Source: Fibrobacteria bacterium (GTDB taxonomy: Bacteria > Fibrobacterota > Fibrobacteria > UBA11236). Taken from it: a stretch of 64,000 bases of DNA. Positions within the stretch are counted from its first letter, which is position 1. Each line of letters opens with the position of its first letter. Both the position numbers and the translations under genes were made by a program. Location: NCBI GenBank assembly GCA_025360005.1, contig JANYDA010000030.1, positions 62,001 to 126,000 of the forward strand. The letters run 5' to 3'. Below the pieces are notes generated by a model. It searched no databases, had not been told where the DNA came from, and was given only the letters and a program-made list of their open reading frames with translations. Positions 17,778-26,179 of this stretch are shown here, piece after piece.

Positions 17778-19091
17778 ATGCATTTCCGGTCCATCGTCGT
17801 GCTATGCGCCCTCGCGACGGGCGAATCCACGATCGTCTTAGCGGAAGGCTGCCGTTATTTGGAACTGCAAGGGGGCAACGGGCAGCATGGCGCTACCAGC
17901 CGCGAGATCCGGCTCAACCTCGCCTTTCCGGATACCCTCGGCCAGCTGGCCGTCGGTCCCTTCTTGATGTCCCCGCCGGAAAAGGCAAAGGCGCAGTTGG
18001 GCGCGGTGGATTGGGCGGCTAAGCCTATGACCAAAACCGAACGCCGCTTTCTTAAAGCGCTGCGGGATTGGATCGACGGGCATTCGCAAGAGGCGGGAGA
18101 AGAAATCGCCGCTTTGCTCCCAAAGGCCCCGGCCCCTCTAAAATCGGCCCTTAAAATCGATCGCGCCATCTTGCTTTTGACCGCGGGTTTGCGGGAGGAT
18201 GCGGAAAAGGAATGGCGGCAACTCATCGATAGGAACGAACCCTGCCGCGAGGCGGCCTGGAAAAATCTCTATGCGGATTATCTGGATGGCGGTGCCATCG
18301 ACAAGGCGCAAGCCCTGGTCACCTGGATCCTGGCCCGGGAACCCAAGGACAAATGGGCCAATGAAGCCAACGGCTACCTCCGGCGCCAGGCCCTCTCCGA
18401 CGAAGAGTGGGAAGAGTACCTGAAGGGGAAATCGGATCGGCAGGACTCCCTTTTCGAGATCCAAATAGCTTACGGCAAATACCTGAAGGATCATAGGCGC
18501 TACGAGGAGGCCAAACGCTACTATACGCGCGGGCTGGAAGGCGCGCCGCGCAACGGACCGGCCTGGATGGAATTGGCGGACGTCTATTATCGCCTGGACT
18601 TGCCTTTCCTGGCGCAGGCATCATTGGAGAAGGCGTTTGAAACGGGCATTTCGGATCCTTACGTTTACGAATTGTTGGGCCGCGTGTTAGTGGCCTTGAG
18701 CGGTTATGCCGCCGACAAGAAAAGGGAATACGCTTCGCTTTTCGGAGAGCTGGATATGCGTGATCTGCAATGGGGGTTGGATCCGGCCTGGGCGGAAGGC
18801 TGCTGGCGCCTGGCCGAACGGAACCTGGAAAGCGGTTTCCCCCATGATTTGCAAAGCCGCAGCATGGCCCAATTGCTTTATCACTTGTATTGCCATAATG
18901 GAAGGACGGAAGCGGCCAACAATCTTCGCTCCGGATTCTGGTTCCACTTCACCGGACCCGCCATGCCGGTCCAGCTTCCGCTCGACCCGGCTCTTACGGG
19001 CTGGGATTCGCGCTTGGACATACGCCTCGACAGCGTGAGCCTACCGCTGGTGTTCGCCGCTTCCCGATCGGATTTTTTCGAGCCTTTTTAG
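17778..19091 (+). CDS. Exported TPR-repeat protein, first gene of an envelope operon
   Basis: About 437 residues from ATG 17778; a GTG two codons earlier (17772) is equally possible because no clear Shine-Dalgarno is present. The N-terminus looks like a short signal peptide (FRSIVVLCALATGESTIVLA). The middle is alpha-helical with TPR-like units, for example 'YEEAKRYYTRGLEGAPRNGP' and 'AWMELADVYYRLDLPFLAQA'. It is followed in the same direction by an exported protein, a FecR-domain protein and a large barrel, so it is probably a periplasmic partner of that set. No enzyme motif is visible. Confidence 0.65.
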   Translation: MHFRSIVVLCALATGESTIVLAEGCRYLELQGGNGQHGATSREIRLNLAFPDTLGQLAVGPFLMSPPEKAKAQLGAVDWAAKPMTKTERRFLKALRDWIDGHSQEAGEEIAALLPKAPAPLKSALKIDRAILLLTAGLREDAEKEWRQLIDRNEPCREAAWKNLYADYLDGGAIDKAQALVTWILAREPKDKWANEANGYLRRQALSDEEWEEYLKGKSDRQDSLFEIQIAYGKYLKDHRRYEEAKRYYTRGLEGAPRNGPAWMELADVYYRLDLPFLAQASLEKAFETGISDPYVYELLGRVLVALSGYAADKKREYASLFGELDMRDLQWGLDPAWAEGCWRLAERNLESGFPHDLQSRSMAQLLYHLYCHNGRTEAANNLRSGFWFHFTGPAMPVQLPLDPALTGWDSRLDIRLDSVSLPLVFAASRSDFFEPF

Positions 19092-19191
19092 TACCTTTTG
19101 CCGTCCATGCGCATCCGGCATCCGTTGCTGTGATCCAGAACACGGAATCGGGCGCGCGATATAGACATCTTTGCCTTGGGGGTATGGAGGC

Positions 19192-20463
19192 ATGACATTG
19201 GCAAGCGCTAAGGTTTTCCGGTTTTTCTTCGCCTGCATGGCCCCCGTTTTCATTTTCGCGCCCCATGTTTCCGCCCGATCGGCTCTCGACGCCTGCCCGG
19301 ACGTGAACGCGAGTACCAATAAGGCCAATCTGACGGTAACGACCCCGGGCCTGAAATACACCGTTACCAATTTCGATCCCAGTTGGTTCGATACGGATCA
19401 TCCGGCCAATGCCCCCACGCTTTTTTACCTGACCCTGTCCCCGAATTTGGCCAATCAGACCTATTCAAGCAGTCTCCGGCTTCACTTGCAGGTTTTGGCG
19501 GATACGTCCCGGGGCCACCACAGCGGCACGCCGCTGATTGCCTTCGATCGCTGGAGCGGCCCCATCGATCCGGCCAGCATCGGGGTGCCCCTGCGCTCGA
19601 ATGATGTTTTCGATTTTGCCTGGCAATCGGGAGGGATCACCTTTACCAAGAGCGAATTGTACGATCTGATCCTGCAAACGCACGTTGCGCCGGAAATGGA
19701 TCTCATTTTCCGCTTCAATCTAAGCTGCGAAAACGATCCTCTCGCGCAAGCCACTGCCACCATTCCGGTCGATTCCCTGGGAGGCAATATCGGCCGCCTG
19801 CGGTACGTGAAAATGATCCAGGCCCTGTACCCGGGTACCAAAATCACCAACCCCGTTCCCGTGCCGCTCTATACCATCACGCCGATCTTCAAAGTCGTGT
19901 CCGAGTTGTTCAACTCCACGGAATTCGACTATCCGCCGGACCAGCCGAAAATCGAGATCTTCATTTATGAATTGCCGGCCGGAACCAATCCCAAAGACGC
20001 TCTGGACGGCCTCGAGTTCGCCAAGTTCGGGATCTTCAAGGATTCGCCCACGCCTTATCCGCCGGGCCTGCCGCAATTGGAGCCGGGGATGACCTACGTC
20101 TGGCGCGCGCGCGCCGTGCTGCGCGGTCCTACCTCCGACTACCTGTATTCCGATCCTCTTTACTTCAAGGTGGACGAACGATTGGAGGGCGGTTCTTCGG
20201 TGCCTGCCTCCGAGCTCGGCGATCTGAAGACCCTGGAAGATCAGATCAAGTACGGAGACGATTATACCAAGCGGGTGATGGCCGCCCTGAAAATCATCCT
20301 GGGCGACAATTTTGAAATCTTCGATTTGTCACGGGCCGGCAAGGTTCCGGCCAAAGGCCAAATCCGCCTGAACGGGCATCCCTATTCCTTGGAAGAACTG
20401 GAGCGGCTGGCGCGTGAGTTCCATCAGAGCCGGCATTCGGTCACGCGCCTGAGGTTCCAATAA
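19192..20463 (+). CDS. Exported protein of unknown function in the FecR/barrel operon
   Basis: 423 residues from ATG 19192, chosen because TATGGAGGC precedes it directly. A signal peptide is clear (FRFFFACMAPVFIFAPHVSA). The mature part is beta-rich with a fibronectin-like look in the middle ('GMTYVWRARAVLRGP' resembles an Fn3 strand pair), and ends in a helical, charged segment (residues ~340-423). I do not recognise the family. A 100-bp gap separates it from the TPR gene; the following gene starts 129 bp later. Confidence 0.65.
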   Translation: MTLASAKVFRFFFACMAPVFIFAPHVSARSALDACPDVNASTNKANLTVTTPGLKYTVTNFDPSWFDTDHPANAPTLFYLTLSPNLANQTYSSSLRLHLQVLADTSRGHHSGTPLIAFDRWSGPIDPASIGVPLRSNDVFDFAWQSGGITFTKSELYDLILQTHVAPEMDLIFRFNLSCENDPLAQATATIPVDSLGGNIGRLRYVKMIQALYPGTKITNPVPVPLYTITPIFKVVSELFNSTEFDYPPDQPKIEIFIYELPAGTNPKDALDGLEFAKFGIFKDSPTPYPPGLPQLEPGMTYVWRARAVLRGPTSDYLYSDPLYFKVDERLEGGSSVPASELGDLKTLEDQIKYGDDYTKRVMAALKIILGDNFEIFDLSRAGKVPAKGQIRLNGHPYSLEELERLAREFHQSRHSVTRLRFQ

Positions 20464-20482
20464 TGCGGGGGTCTGTGGTTAT

Positions 20483-20553
20483 GGGGACGGATCTAAATAT
20501 GGGGTTGGTGCCGGGTTTCCCTGGCCCCATGCCCCTTTCTCGGTTCCGTCCCC
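20483..20553. repeat. REP-like palindromic unit (GGGGACGGA...TCCGTCCCC)
   Basis: Exact 9-bp outer arms at 20483-20491 and 20545-20553 enclose a second inverted pair, ATGGGG and CCCCAT. The GGGGACGGA / TCCGTCCCC ends resemble palindromes mobilised by REP-associated tyrosine transposases. It fills the gap between two operon genes. No transposase is present in the window. Confidence 0.5.
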
Positions 20554-20591
20554 AAGGCGGACCGCTTCGCAGCGGACTCGGGAGAATGCGG

Positions 20592-21257
20592 ATGTGGATT
20601 TTTACGCTTTTGCTTGCGGGGTTGTTTTCTTTTTCACTCGCTACGCCGCCGGCTTTGGCGGTGGCCAAGTATGTCAAGGGTAACTTGCATGTTACTGCCG
20701 GGGATCCGCCGGCGCAGAAGGATTTGCAGGCTTCCGACTTGATAGCGCCGGGGGCCAGGATCGAATCGGGTAATGATGGCAAGGCTGTGCTGCGCTTGCT
20801 TCCGGACCAGGCATTCATGGAAATCCGCCCCAAGTCCGCCTTCACCGTCAAGCGGGTCAAGACCAAGGATAAGCGAGTCCGCCGGGTGCAGATGGAAGCG
20901 GGCGAGGTGGTCTTTGGCCTCAAGAAGAAAAGCGAGGCGGTGCAATGCGAGAACTCCCAGACACAAGCCACGGCCGCAGCCGGGAGGTTTTCCTGCAAAT
21001 CGGATGAGAAAGGAGTGGGGATTTTCCTGGTCCAGGACGGAGAGCTTTCCGTATACAATCGCCCCAAGGATTTGACCGTAGTGGTACGCAGCGGGCAGAA
21101 GGCAGTTTCCGACCTCAACGGGATCAAGGTCTCGGACGCCACGGACTCGGAACTGGAACAAGTCGGATTCCGGCAGAATACCATCGAAGTGGATTTCGTG
21201 AATCCCCAGACGGAAGAATTCACGACCTTGGAAGTGGAATATGAAACCAACTTTTGA
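20592..21257 (+). CDS. FecR-domain protein, exported
   Basis: 221 residues from ATG 20592, which has GGGAG seven bases upstream; longer in-frame starts would read through the palindromic repeat. A signal peptide is visible (MWIFTLLLAGLFSFSLATPP). The mature part matches the FecR fold: 'KGNLHVTAGDPPAQKDLQAS', 'GARIESGNDGKAVLRLLPDQ' and 'FMEIRPKSAFTVKR'. Unlike iron-siderophore FecR there is no adjacent sigma factor, so it is probably a structural or sensing FecR domain. The end overlaps the downstream barrel gene by 17 bp. Confidence 0.75.
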   Translation: MWIFTLLLAGLFSFSLATPPALAVAKYVKGNLHVTAGDPPAQKDLQASDLIAPGARIESGNDGKAVLRLLPDQAFMEIRPKSAFTVKRVKTKDKRVRRVQMEAGEVVFGLKKKSEAVQCENSQTQATAAAGRFSCKSDEKGVGIFLVQDGELSVYNRPKDLTVVVRSGQKAVSDLNGIKVSDATDSELEQVGFRQNTIEVDFVNPQTEEFTTLEVEYETNF

Positions 21258-23523
21258 GCGGCTGATGCTCCCGGTTTTCCTGGCCTGCCTCGGCTGCTCC
21301 TTGGCGCAATCCAATGCGCGGGGCGGGGGAGACACCTTGGATACCTCCACGCCGGCGCCCGCGGGCATGGCCAGCGAGCCTGCTTCCGGACCGGTTCCCG
21401 ATCGCGCGGTCAGCATGGTCGATTCCGTCCCGGCCGAAATCCTGCCTCCGGAACCCGCTGCCGGCGGCTTCATCATTCCCATCGACGGGGACGTGTTCTA
21501 CGAACCGGAGCTGCGAGTGCTTTCCTCTTTGCCGGGCACGCCGCCCGCCAGCATGGTGCTCCTGGTGGATGGTTATCCGGATACCAGTCCCCTGACCATC
21601 ACGGAAGGCCTGCTCACGGCTAAACTTGCCGGACTCAAAACCGGCGTGCATCAATTGACCTTGCTGCTTTTCAATGAACGCACGGAAATCATCCAGAAAC
21701 AGGAGGCACGATTCTTCGTCCGCCTTCCGGAACCGGTCCGCGCCGTGCGCAGCGGCAGCTATCGCCAATTCGGCCATGTGGTCACCAAGATCGATTGGAA
21801 GAATGGGGAAGCCAAGGGGCGGGTCCTCTCCCAAAGCGAATTGAAACTCAAATCCCTTACCGATACCAATCTGGTGGCCGGCGATCCGGAAACACCCGTG
21901 TCGGAAGACCTGGATGGGGCCGCGGAAACGGCATACAATCTCAAGTACAAGCAATTCGAGGCGTACGGGAAAGTGCTGCTCCGTACCGATGAGGATCGCT
22001 TTCGTCAGCCCAGCCATCGCGTTACGGCCAACGTGAAATACGGTCCCTGGGCTGCCTTGAAGGCCGGAGACGTGTATCCTCTCTACAACTCGCTTTCCCT
22101 CAACGGGACGCGCGTCCGGGGTGGGGAAGCGGTGTTGAACCTGACCACGGGGGAAACCCAGTGGGGATCCTTGCGCGTGGTCCGCGGCGAAAGCCGCCGC
22201 GAAGTTCCCGCGTATCTGGTCAAGTACGATACCGGAAACGGCACCCGCATCGATACCGTTCCCGGAACCTTCGCGCAAACCCTGACCGCGATCCGCCTTG
22301 GGTTGGGAGGCGGCCCCAAATTCGACCTTGGATTCAGCGTGCTCAAGGCCTCCGATGACGAAGGATCGGCGGAACATCTCCGCGTCAATACCCTTTTGCG
22401 CGGGACGCGTCCGGCGGAGAACCTGGTCCCGGGAATGGATCTGCGCATCGGGTTCTGGGACGGGAAAATCCAGCTGTTCAGCAATGCGGCCCTGAGCCTG
22501 TACACGCGCGACAAATCCCTGGGGGCCTTCCATCCGGATACCTTCGACGTGGCTTTCAATCCCCAGAGCTTCCAGGATATCTTCATCTTCAACGCCACTA
22601 CGCGAGGCTGGCAATACCTGCTCAGCAACAACAACAGCAATCCGGACATCGCCGGGTTCATCGGATCCAACAGCGCGTACGAAGCAGGCGTGGTTTCCTC
22701 CCTGCCTTTGCCGGGCGTGGTTTCCGAAACGGAATTGACCTATTCCCACCTTGGGCTGGAATACCATAGCGAAGGCAATCCCTTCCTGGGGGGCAATCCC
22801 GGCGATGGCTTCACCCTTCTCCAGAAGCTGCTTGTGCTCGACAACATGCTTTCCCTGGGTTTGGAGTTGGGGAACTACACCCAGGATCTCGGACTCTATT
22901 CGCAGATCCAACGCAACCTCAAGGTGGAGCTCCGTTTCACTCCCGGGCCTTACAACCCCAGCTTCTGGATTGGCGGAGGCCGATCCAACATCGCGCCGGA
23001 CGGGTCTTATGCGCACCAGTTCACCTCCAGTTTCCTGAATTTCAATACGGGCGGATACCAGCAATTCCAATTGCCCAACGCCAAATTGCATACCACCTTG
23101 TTGTACAGCTTTACGCAAAGCGAGTATGCATTGGAATCCCAGTATCCCGGCGACGATCTGCAATCCTTTCCCACCACTCGCACCAATATCGTGAACGGGA
23201 TGGTCCAATACAAAATGCGCTACACGGATTTCCTGCCCCGGGTTTCCTATACCTATTCCAGCAACGGCATCCAACTGCCCACCAACAACGTGACCATGGG
23301 ATTCCTCCAACCCATCCTGGAGAACACCGTGAGGCTGGATGTGTCCGGCTCGGTGGGGCAATATCCGGAGACGAATGACAAGAACGATTTAAGCTTGGGC
23401 GTGGCCGCCAACGTGGAATACGTGCTGGGACCTCAGCAGACCTTCCGCCTGCGCGAAAAATTGATCCAATACGGCAACCGCCGCCATCTCATGGTCGGCG
23501 CCAATTACGAATTGTTCTTCTGA
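21241..23523 (+). CDS. Large outer-membrane beta-barrel protein, last gene of the FecR operon
   Basis: 760 residues with a signal peptide (LPVFLACLGCSLAQS; the Cys could also be a lipobox). Residues ~75-180 look like a small beta-sandwich ('MVLLVDGYPDTSPLTITEG'). From ~200 to the end the sequence alternates aromatic and polar residues in strands such as 'GWQYLLSNNNSNPDIAG' and 'FLPRVSYTYSSNGIQL', and it ends in Phe (YELFF), as outer-membrane barrels do. It overlaps fecR-like by 17 bp, so the proteins are likely made together. Family not recognised. Confidence 0.65.
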   Translation: MKPTFERLMLPVFLACLGCSLAQSNARGGGDTLDTSTPAPAGMASEPASGPVPDRAVSMVDSVPAEILPPEPAAGGFIIPIDGDVFYEPELRVLSSLPGTPPASMVLLVDGYPDTSPLTITEGLLTAKLAGLKTGVHQLTLLLFNERTEIIQKQEARFFVRLPEPVRAVRSGSYRQFGHVVTKIDWKNGEAKGRVLSQSELKLKSLTDTNLVAGDPETPVSEDLDGAAETAYNLKYKQFEAYGKVLLRTDEDRFRQPSHRVTANVKYGPWAALKAGDVYPLYNSLSLNGTRVRGGEAVLNLTTGETQWGSLRVVRGESRREVPAYLVKYDTGNGTRIDTVPGTFAQTLTAIRLGLGGGPKFDLGFSVLKASDDEGSAEHLRVNTLLRGTRPAENLVPGMDLRIGFWDGKIQLFSNAALSLYTRDKSLGAFHPDTFDVAFNPQSFQDIFIFNATTRGWQYLLSNNNSNPDIAGFIGSNSAYEAGVVSSLPLPGVVSETELTYSHLGLEYHSEGNPFLGGNPGDGFTLLQKLLVLDNMLSLGLELGNYTQDLGLYSQIQRNLKVELRFTPGPYNPSFWIGGGRSNIAPDGSYAHQFTSSFLNFNTGGYQQFQLPNAKLHTTLLYSFTQSEYALESQYPGDDLQSFPTTRTNIVNGMVQYKMRYTDFLPRVSYTYSSNGIQLPTNNVTMGFLQPILENTVRLDVSGSVGQYPETNDKNDLSLGVAANVEYVLGPQQTFRLREKLIQYGNRRHLMVGANYELFF

Positions 23524-23549
23524 ACGCGGACCCGGTTGCGGTTCCCGCT

Positions 23550-24719
23550 CTAGTCCGGACTTGCCTCCGGCAAAACGGCACTCGCTTCCGCCCGGGGAGT
23601 CCGCGTCAGTCCCTGTTTCCGCCAAGGTTGGAACGGCGCCAGATCGAACCCGGGCTTTTCCCCATGCAGCAATCTGACCATGCATTGGGCCGCCAAGGGC
23701 GCCATGCTGATGCCGCATTTGTAATGGCCGGTGCAAATGGCCCAGCCGCGATCCAAGTCCAACCAGCCCATCCAGGGTAGCCGATCGCGAGTGCGCGGCC
23801 GCAGACCCGACCAGGCCTCCAACGGTTGCCGGCTCACTTCCGGCAGAAAGCGCCGCAATTGGGAGGCGATGAAAGCCTCGCCTGCGCCGTCGAACCCTTC
23901 GCTCCAGGTGCCCGGCTCCGTGGTGGCTCCCACGACAAGGCTATCGCCTCTAGGGACCAGGTACAGGGCATCGTTGAAGTGGATCATGCTTTGGGAGCCG
24001 TGGAATTTGGGGATGCGCATCATCTGGCCCTTGACGGGGATGATGGGTGCGGAAACGCCCAATGATTCCAGCAGGCGCAAGCTCCATGCGCCGGCCGCGA
24101 TGAGGACTTTGCGCGCCTCCCAGCTTCCTTCCGGAAAGGCGAGCAGGGTGCGCCCCGAAGCGTACTCCCAGGCCCGCTCCGGATGGCAATGCCGGAACAC
24201 CACTCCCGCTTTCCCGCAGGCGCTGCGCAAGGCGGAGATCAATTCCCGGTTCTGGACGTAGGCCTCTTCCGGGAAATGGAATACCTTCACGTTTTCCAGG
24301 GCGCAATGGCCCCGCAAAAGCGGAGGTAACGTATCTGTTACGGTGAAGGCGAGCGAGCGCTCGCGTTCCAGTTGCCGCGATTTGGCCTCCAGCCTTTCCC
24401 GCCCCGCCCTATCATCCAAATCGAAAACCAGATAATCGCCTTCCCTATGCAGCGGTACTTGCGCGCCGGCGGCCGCGGAAACGCCGGCCAACCATTCCGG
24501 ATAAGCGCGGATGGATCGGACGTAGAATTCCCGGAAGGGGGAAGCGAAGGCATGGGCGTCCCGCGTGACCAGGATCCCGGCCGCGGCGCCGGAGGCCTGC
24601 GCTTCCGTTAGGCCGGGATCGAATACGCCTACCTTGGCTCCGCGGCGCGCCTCTTCCAGCGCGCAAGCCAAACCCATCACGCCGGCGCCGGCGACTACCA
24701 AATCGAAACCGGGGTTCAA
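23550..24719 (-). CDS. FAD-dependent amine/glycine oxidase (DAO family, ThiO-like)
   Basis: 389 residues. The N-terminal dinucleotide motif is 'DLVVAGAGVMGLACALEEAR'. The middle and C-terminal DAO blocks include 'VLIAAGAWSLRLLESLGV', 'PVKGQMMRI' and 'WSGLRPRTRDRLPWMG', ending with 'TGHYKCGISMAPLAA'. These match glycine oxidase/ThiO and related D-amino-acid oxidases. No thiamine genes lie nearby, so the substrate is open. Its ATG forms an ATGA overlap with the end of the upstream M20 peptidase gene, which suggests a shared role in peptide or amino-acid breakdown. Confidence 0.75.
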   Translation of the reverse strand: MNPGFDLVVAGAGVMGLACALEEARRGAKVGVFDPGLTEAQASGAAAGILVTRDAHAFASPFREFYVRSIRAYPEWLAGVSAAAGAQVPLHREGDYLVFDLDDRAGRERLEAKSRQLERERSLAFTVTDTLPPLLRGHCALENVKVFHFPEEAYVQNRELISALRSACGKAGVVFRHCHPERAWEYASGRTLLAFPEGSWEARKVLIAAGAWSLRLLESLGVSAPIIPVKGQMMRIPKFHGSQSMIHFNDALYLVPRGDSLVVGATTEPGTWSEGFDGAGEAFIASQLRRFLPEVSRQPLEAWSGLRPRTRDRLPWMGWLDLDRGWAICTGHYKCGISMAPLAAQCMVRLLHGEKPGFDLAPFQPWRKQGLTRTPRAEASAVLPEASPD

Positions 24720-26179
24720 ACCGGTGGGCGCTTTTTCGTATCCGACCAGAAATCGGGTTCCGCGTCCGATGCTGCGGCCAGGTCCGCGAAGAAATGGATC
24801 TGGCTGCGCACGGAACTGTGAAAATCGGCCAGGCCCAGCGATTCGTTTTCCGAATGGGCGTTGGTGTAGGGATCCTCGATCCCCACCAGCAGAGCCGGGA
24901 TGTCCCCGAGCACGCGCGTGAAGCTGTCGACGAAGGGGATGGTTCCACCGCAGCCGATAAGGACGGCGTCGCGGCCGTAGCCTCGTCCCAGGGACTGCTT
25001 GGCTACCGCGAAGACGGGATGATCAGGTTTGGTCATCCAGGGATTGGCGCCTTGTTCCGGCACCACATCGACCTTGAGGCCCCAGGGGCAACTGGCCTTG
25101 ATGAATCCTACCAGCAACCGCATAGCCTTGGCGTGATCCATATTGGGCACCAGGCGCAAACCCACGCGGGCCCAGGCGGAATCCATGATCACGTTGCCGG
25201 CGATTTTCTTGCCGCCCGCCTGGATGGAGTTCACGGCGATGGAAGGTTCGCGCCACATCTTGGCCAATAATCCTGGTCCTTTGGAAAAAAGCTCCACTCC
25301 GGGGCCGATGCCGGCCTGTTCCCGGAAGACCGCATCTTCCATCCCCAGCTTGCGCATATCCTCCATCTCGGCCGCGCTGGGCGGCACCACGTCGTCCCAG
25401 ATGCCGGGCACGGCCACGCGCCCCTGTTCGTCGGAGAGCTTGGCCAGGATTTTGGCCAGCCCTTGCACGGGATCGGGAATGGGGCCGCCCCACATGCCGG
25501 AATGCAGGGGATGATCCAGCGCCGTCACCGTTACGTCCATGCTGATGAGGCCGCGCAAGGTGGTGGTGAGGCTGGGCAAACCCGTATCGAAATTGCTGCA
25601 ATCGGTCAGCACCACGCAATCGGCCCGCAAACGATCCTTGTACTTCTCCAGGAAGGCGCCCAGGTGGGTAGAGCCGATTTCCTCTTCGCCCTCGATGATG
25701 ACTTTAACGTTCACGGGCAGGCTGCCGGCCGTTTCCAGCCAAGCGGCGATGCTGGCCGCGTGGATGAGCACGCCCGCCTTGTCGTCCGCGATGCCGCGCG
25801 CGAACAGGCGCCCGTCCTTTTCCACGGCCTGGAAGGGCGGGGTTTTCCACAGCTCCTCGCGCAGGGGAGGCTGGACGTCATGATGCGCGTACAGCAATAC
25901 CGTGGGCGCGCCCGGCCGTTTCAGCCAATCCGCGTACACGTAAGGGTGGGTGCCCGGCACGCGCATGATCTCCGCATGCTCCAGGCCGGCCGCTTCCAGG
26001 ATGCCTTTGACGCAATCGGCGGAACGCTCTACTTCCTTGGGGTCGAACCCGTCGAAACTGACGCTGGGGATGCGCGTCAGGCGGATCAGATCGGCGAGAT
26101 GCTTCTGCTTATCGGCCTCGTACCTGGCCAAGGCCGCTTCCCGGCCCGCATCCGCGCCGGCGGCTTTGCGATTAGCCAT
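24716..26179 (-). CDS. M20-family metallodipeptidase
   Basis: 487 residues. Metal ligands and catalytic residues of the M20 family are in place: 'LLYAHHDVQPP' (His, Asp), 'GIADDKAGVLIH' (bridging Asp), 'IIEGEEEIGSTH' (catalytic Glu pair) and 'LDHPLHSGMWGGP' in the dimerisation lid. It would cleave dipeptides in the cytoplasm using two zinc ions; no signal peptide is seen. It sits between an M3 oligopeptidase upstream (8-bp overlap) and an FAD oxidase downstream (4-bp overlap), so the three form a peptide-to-amino-acid operon. Confidence 0.88.
   Translation of the reverse strand: MANRKAAGADAGREAALARYEADKQKHLADLIRLTRIPSVSFDGFDPKEVERSADCVKGILEAAGLEHAEIMRVPGTHPYVYADWLKRPGAPTVLLYAHHDVQPPLREELWKTPPFQAVEKDGRLFARGIADDKAGVLIHAASIAAWLETAGSLPVNVKVIIEGEEEIGSTHLGAFLEKYKDRLRADCVVLTDCSNFDTGLPSLTTTLRGLISMDVTVTALDHPLHSGMWGGPIPDPVQGLAKILAKLSDEQGRVAVPGIWDDVVPPSAAEMEDMRKLGMEDAVFREQAGIGPGVELFSKGPGLLAKMWREPSIAVNSIQAGGKKIAGNVIMDSAWARVGLRLVPNMDHAKAMRLLVGFIKASCPWGLKVDVVPEQGANPWMTKPDHPVFAVAKQSLGRGYGRDAVLIGCGGTIPFVDSFTRVLGDIPALLVGIEDPYTNAHSENESLGLADFHSSVRSQIHFFADLAAASDAEPDFWSDTKKRPPV

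Noticed and set aside
21220-23361. 713-codon open frame on the minus strand
   Set aside because: Antisense to the barrel gene, which has a signal peptide, operon context and a terminal Phe.
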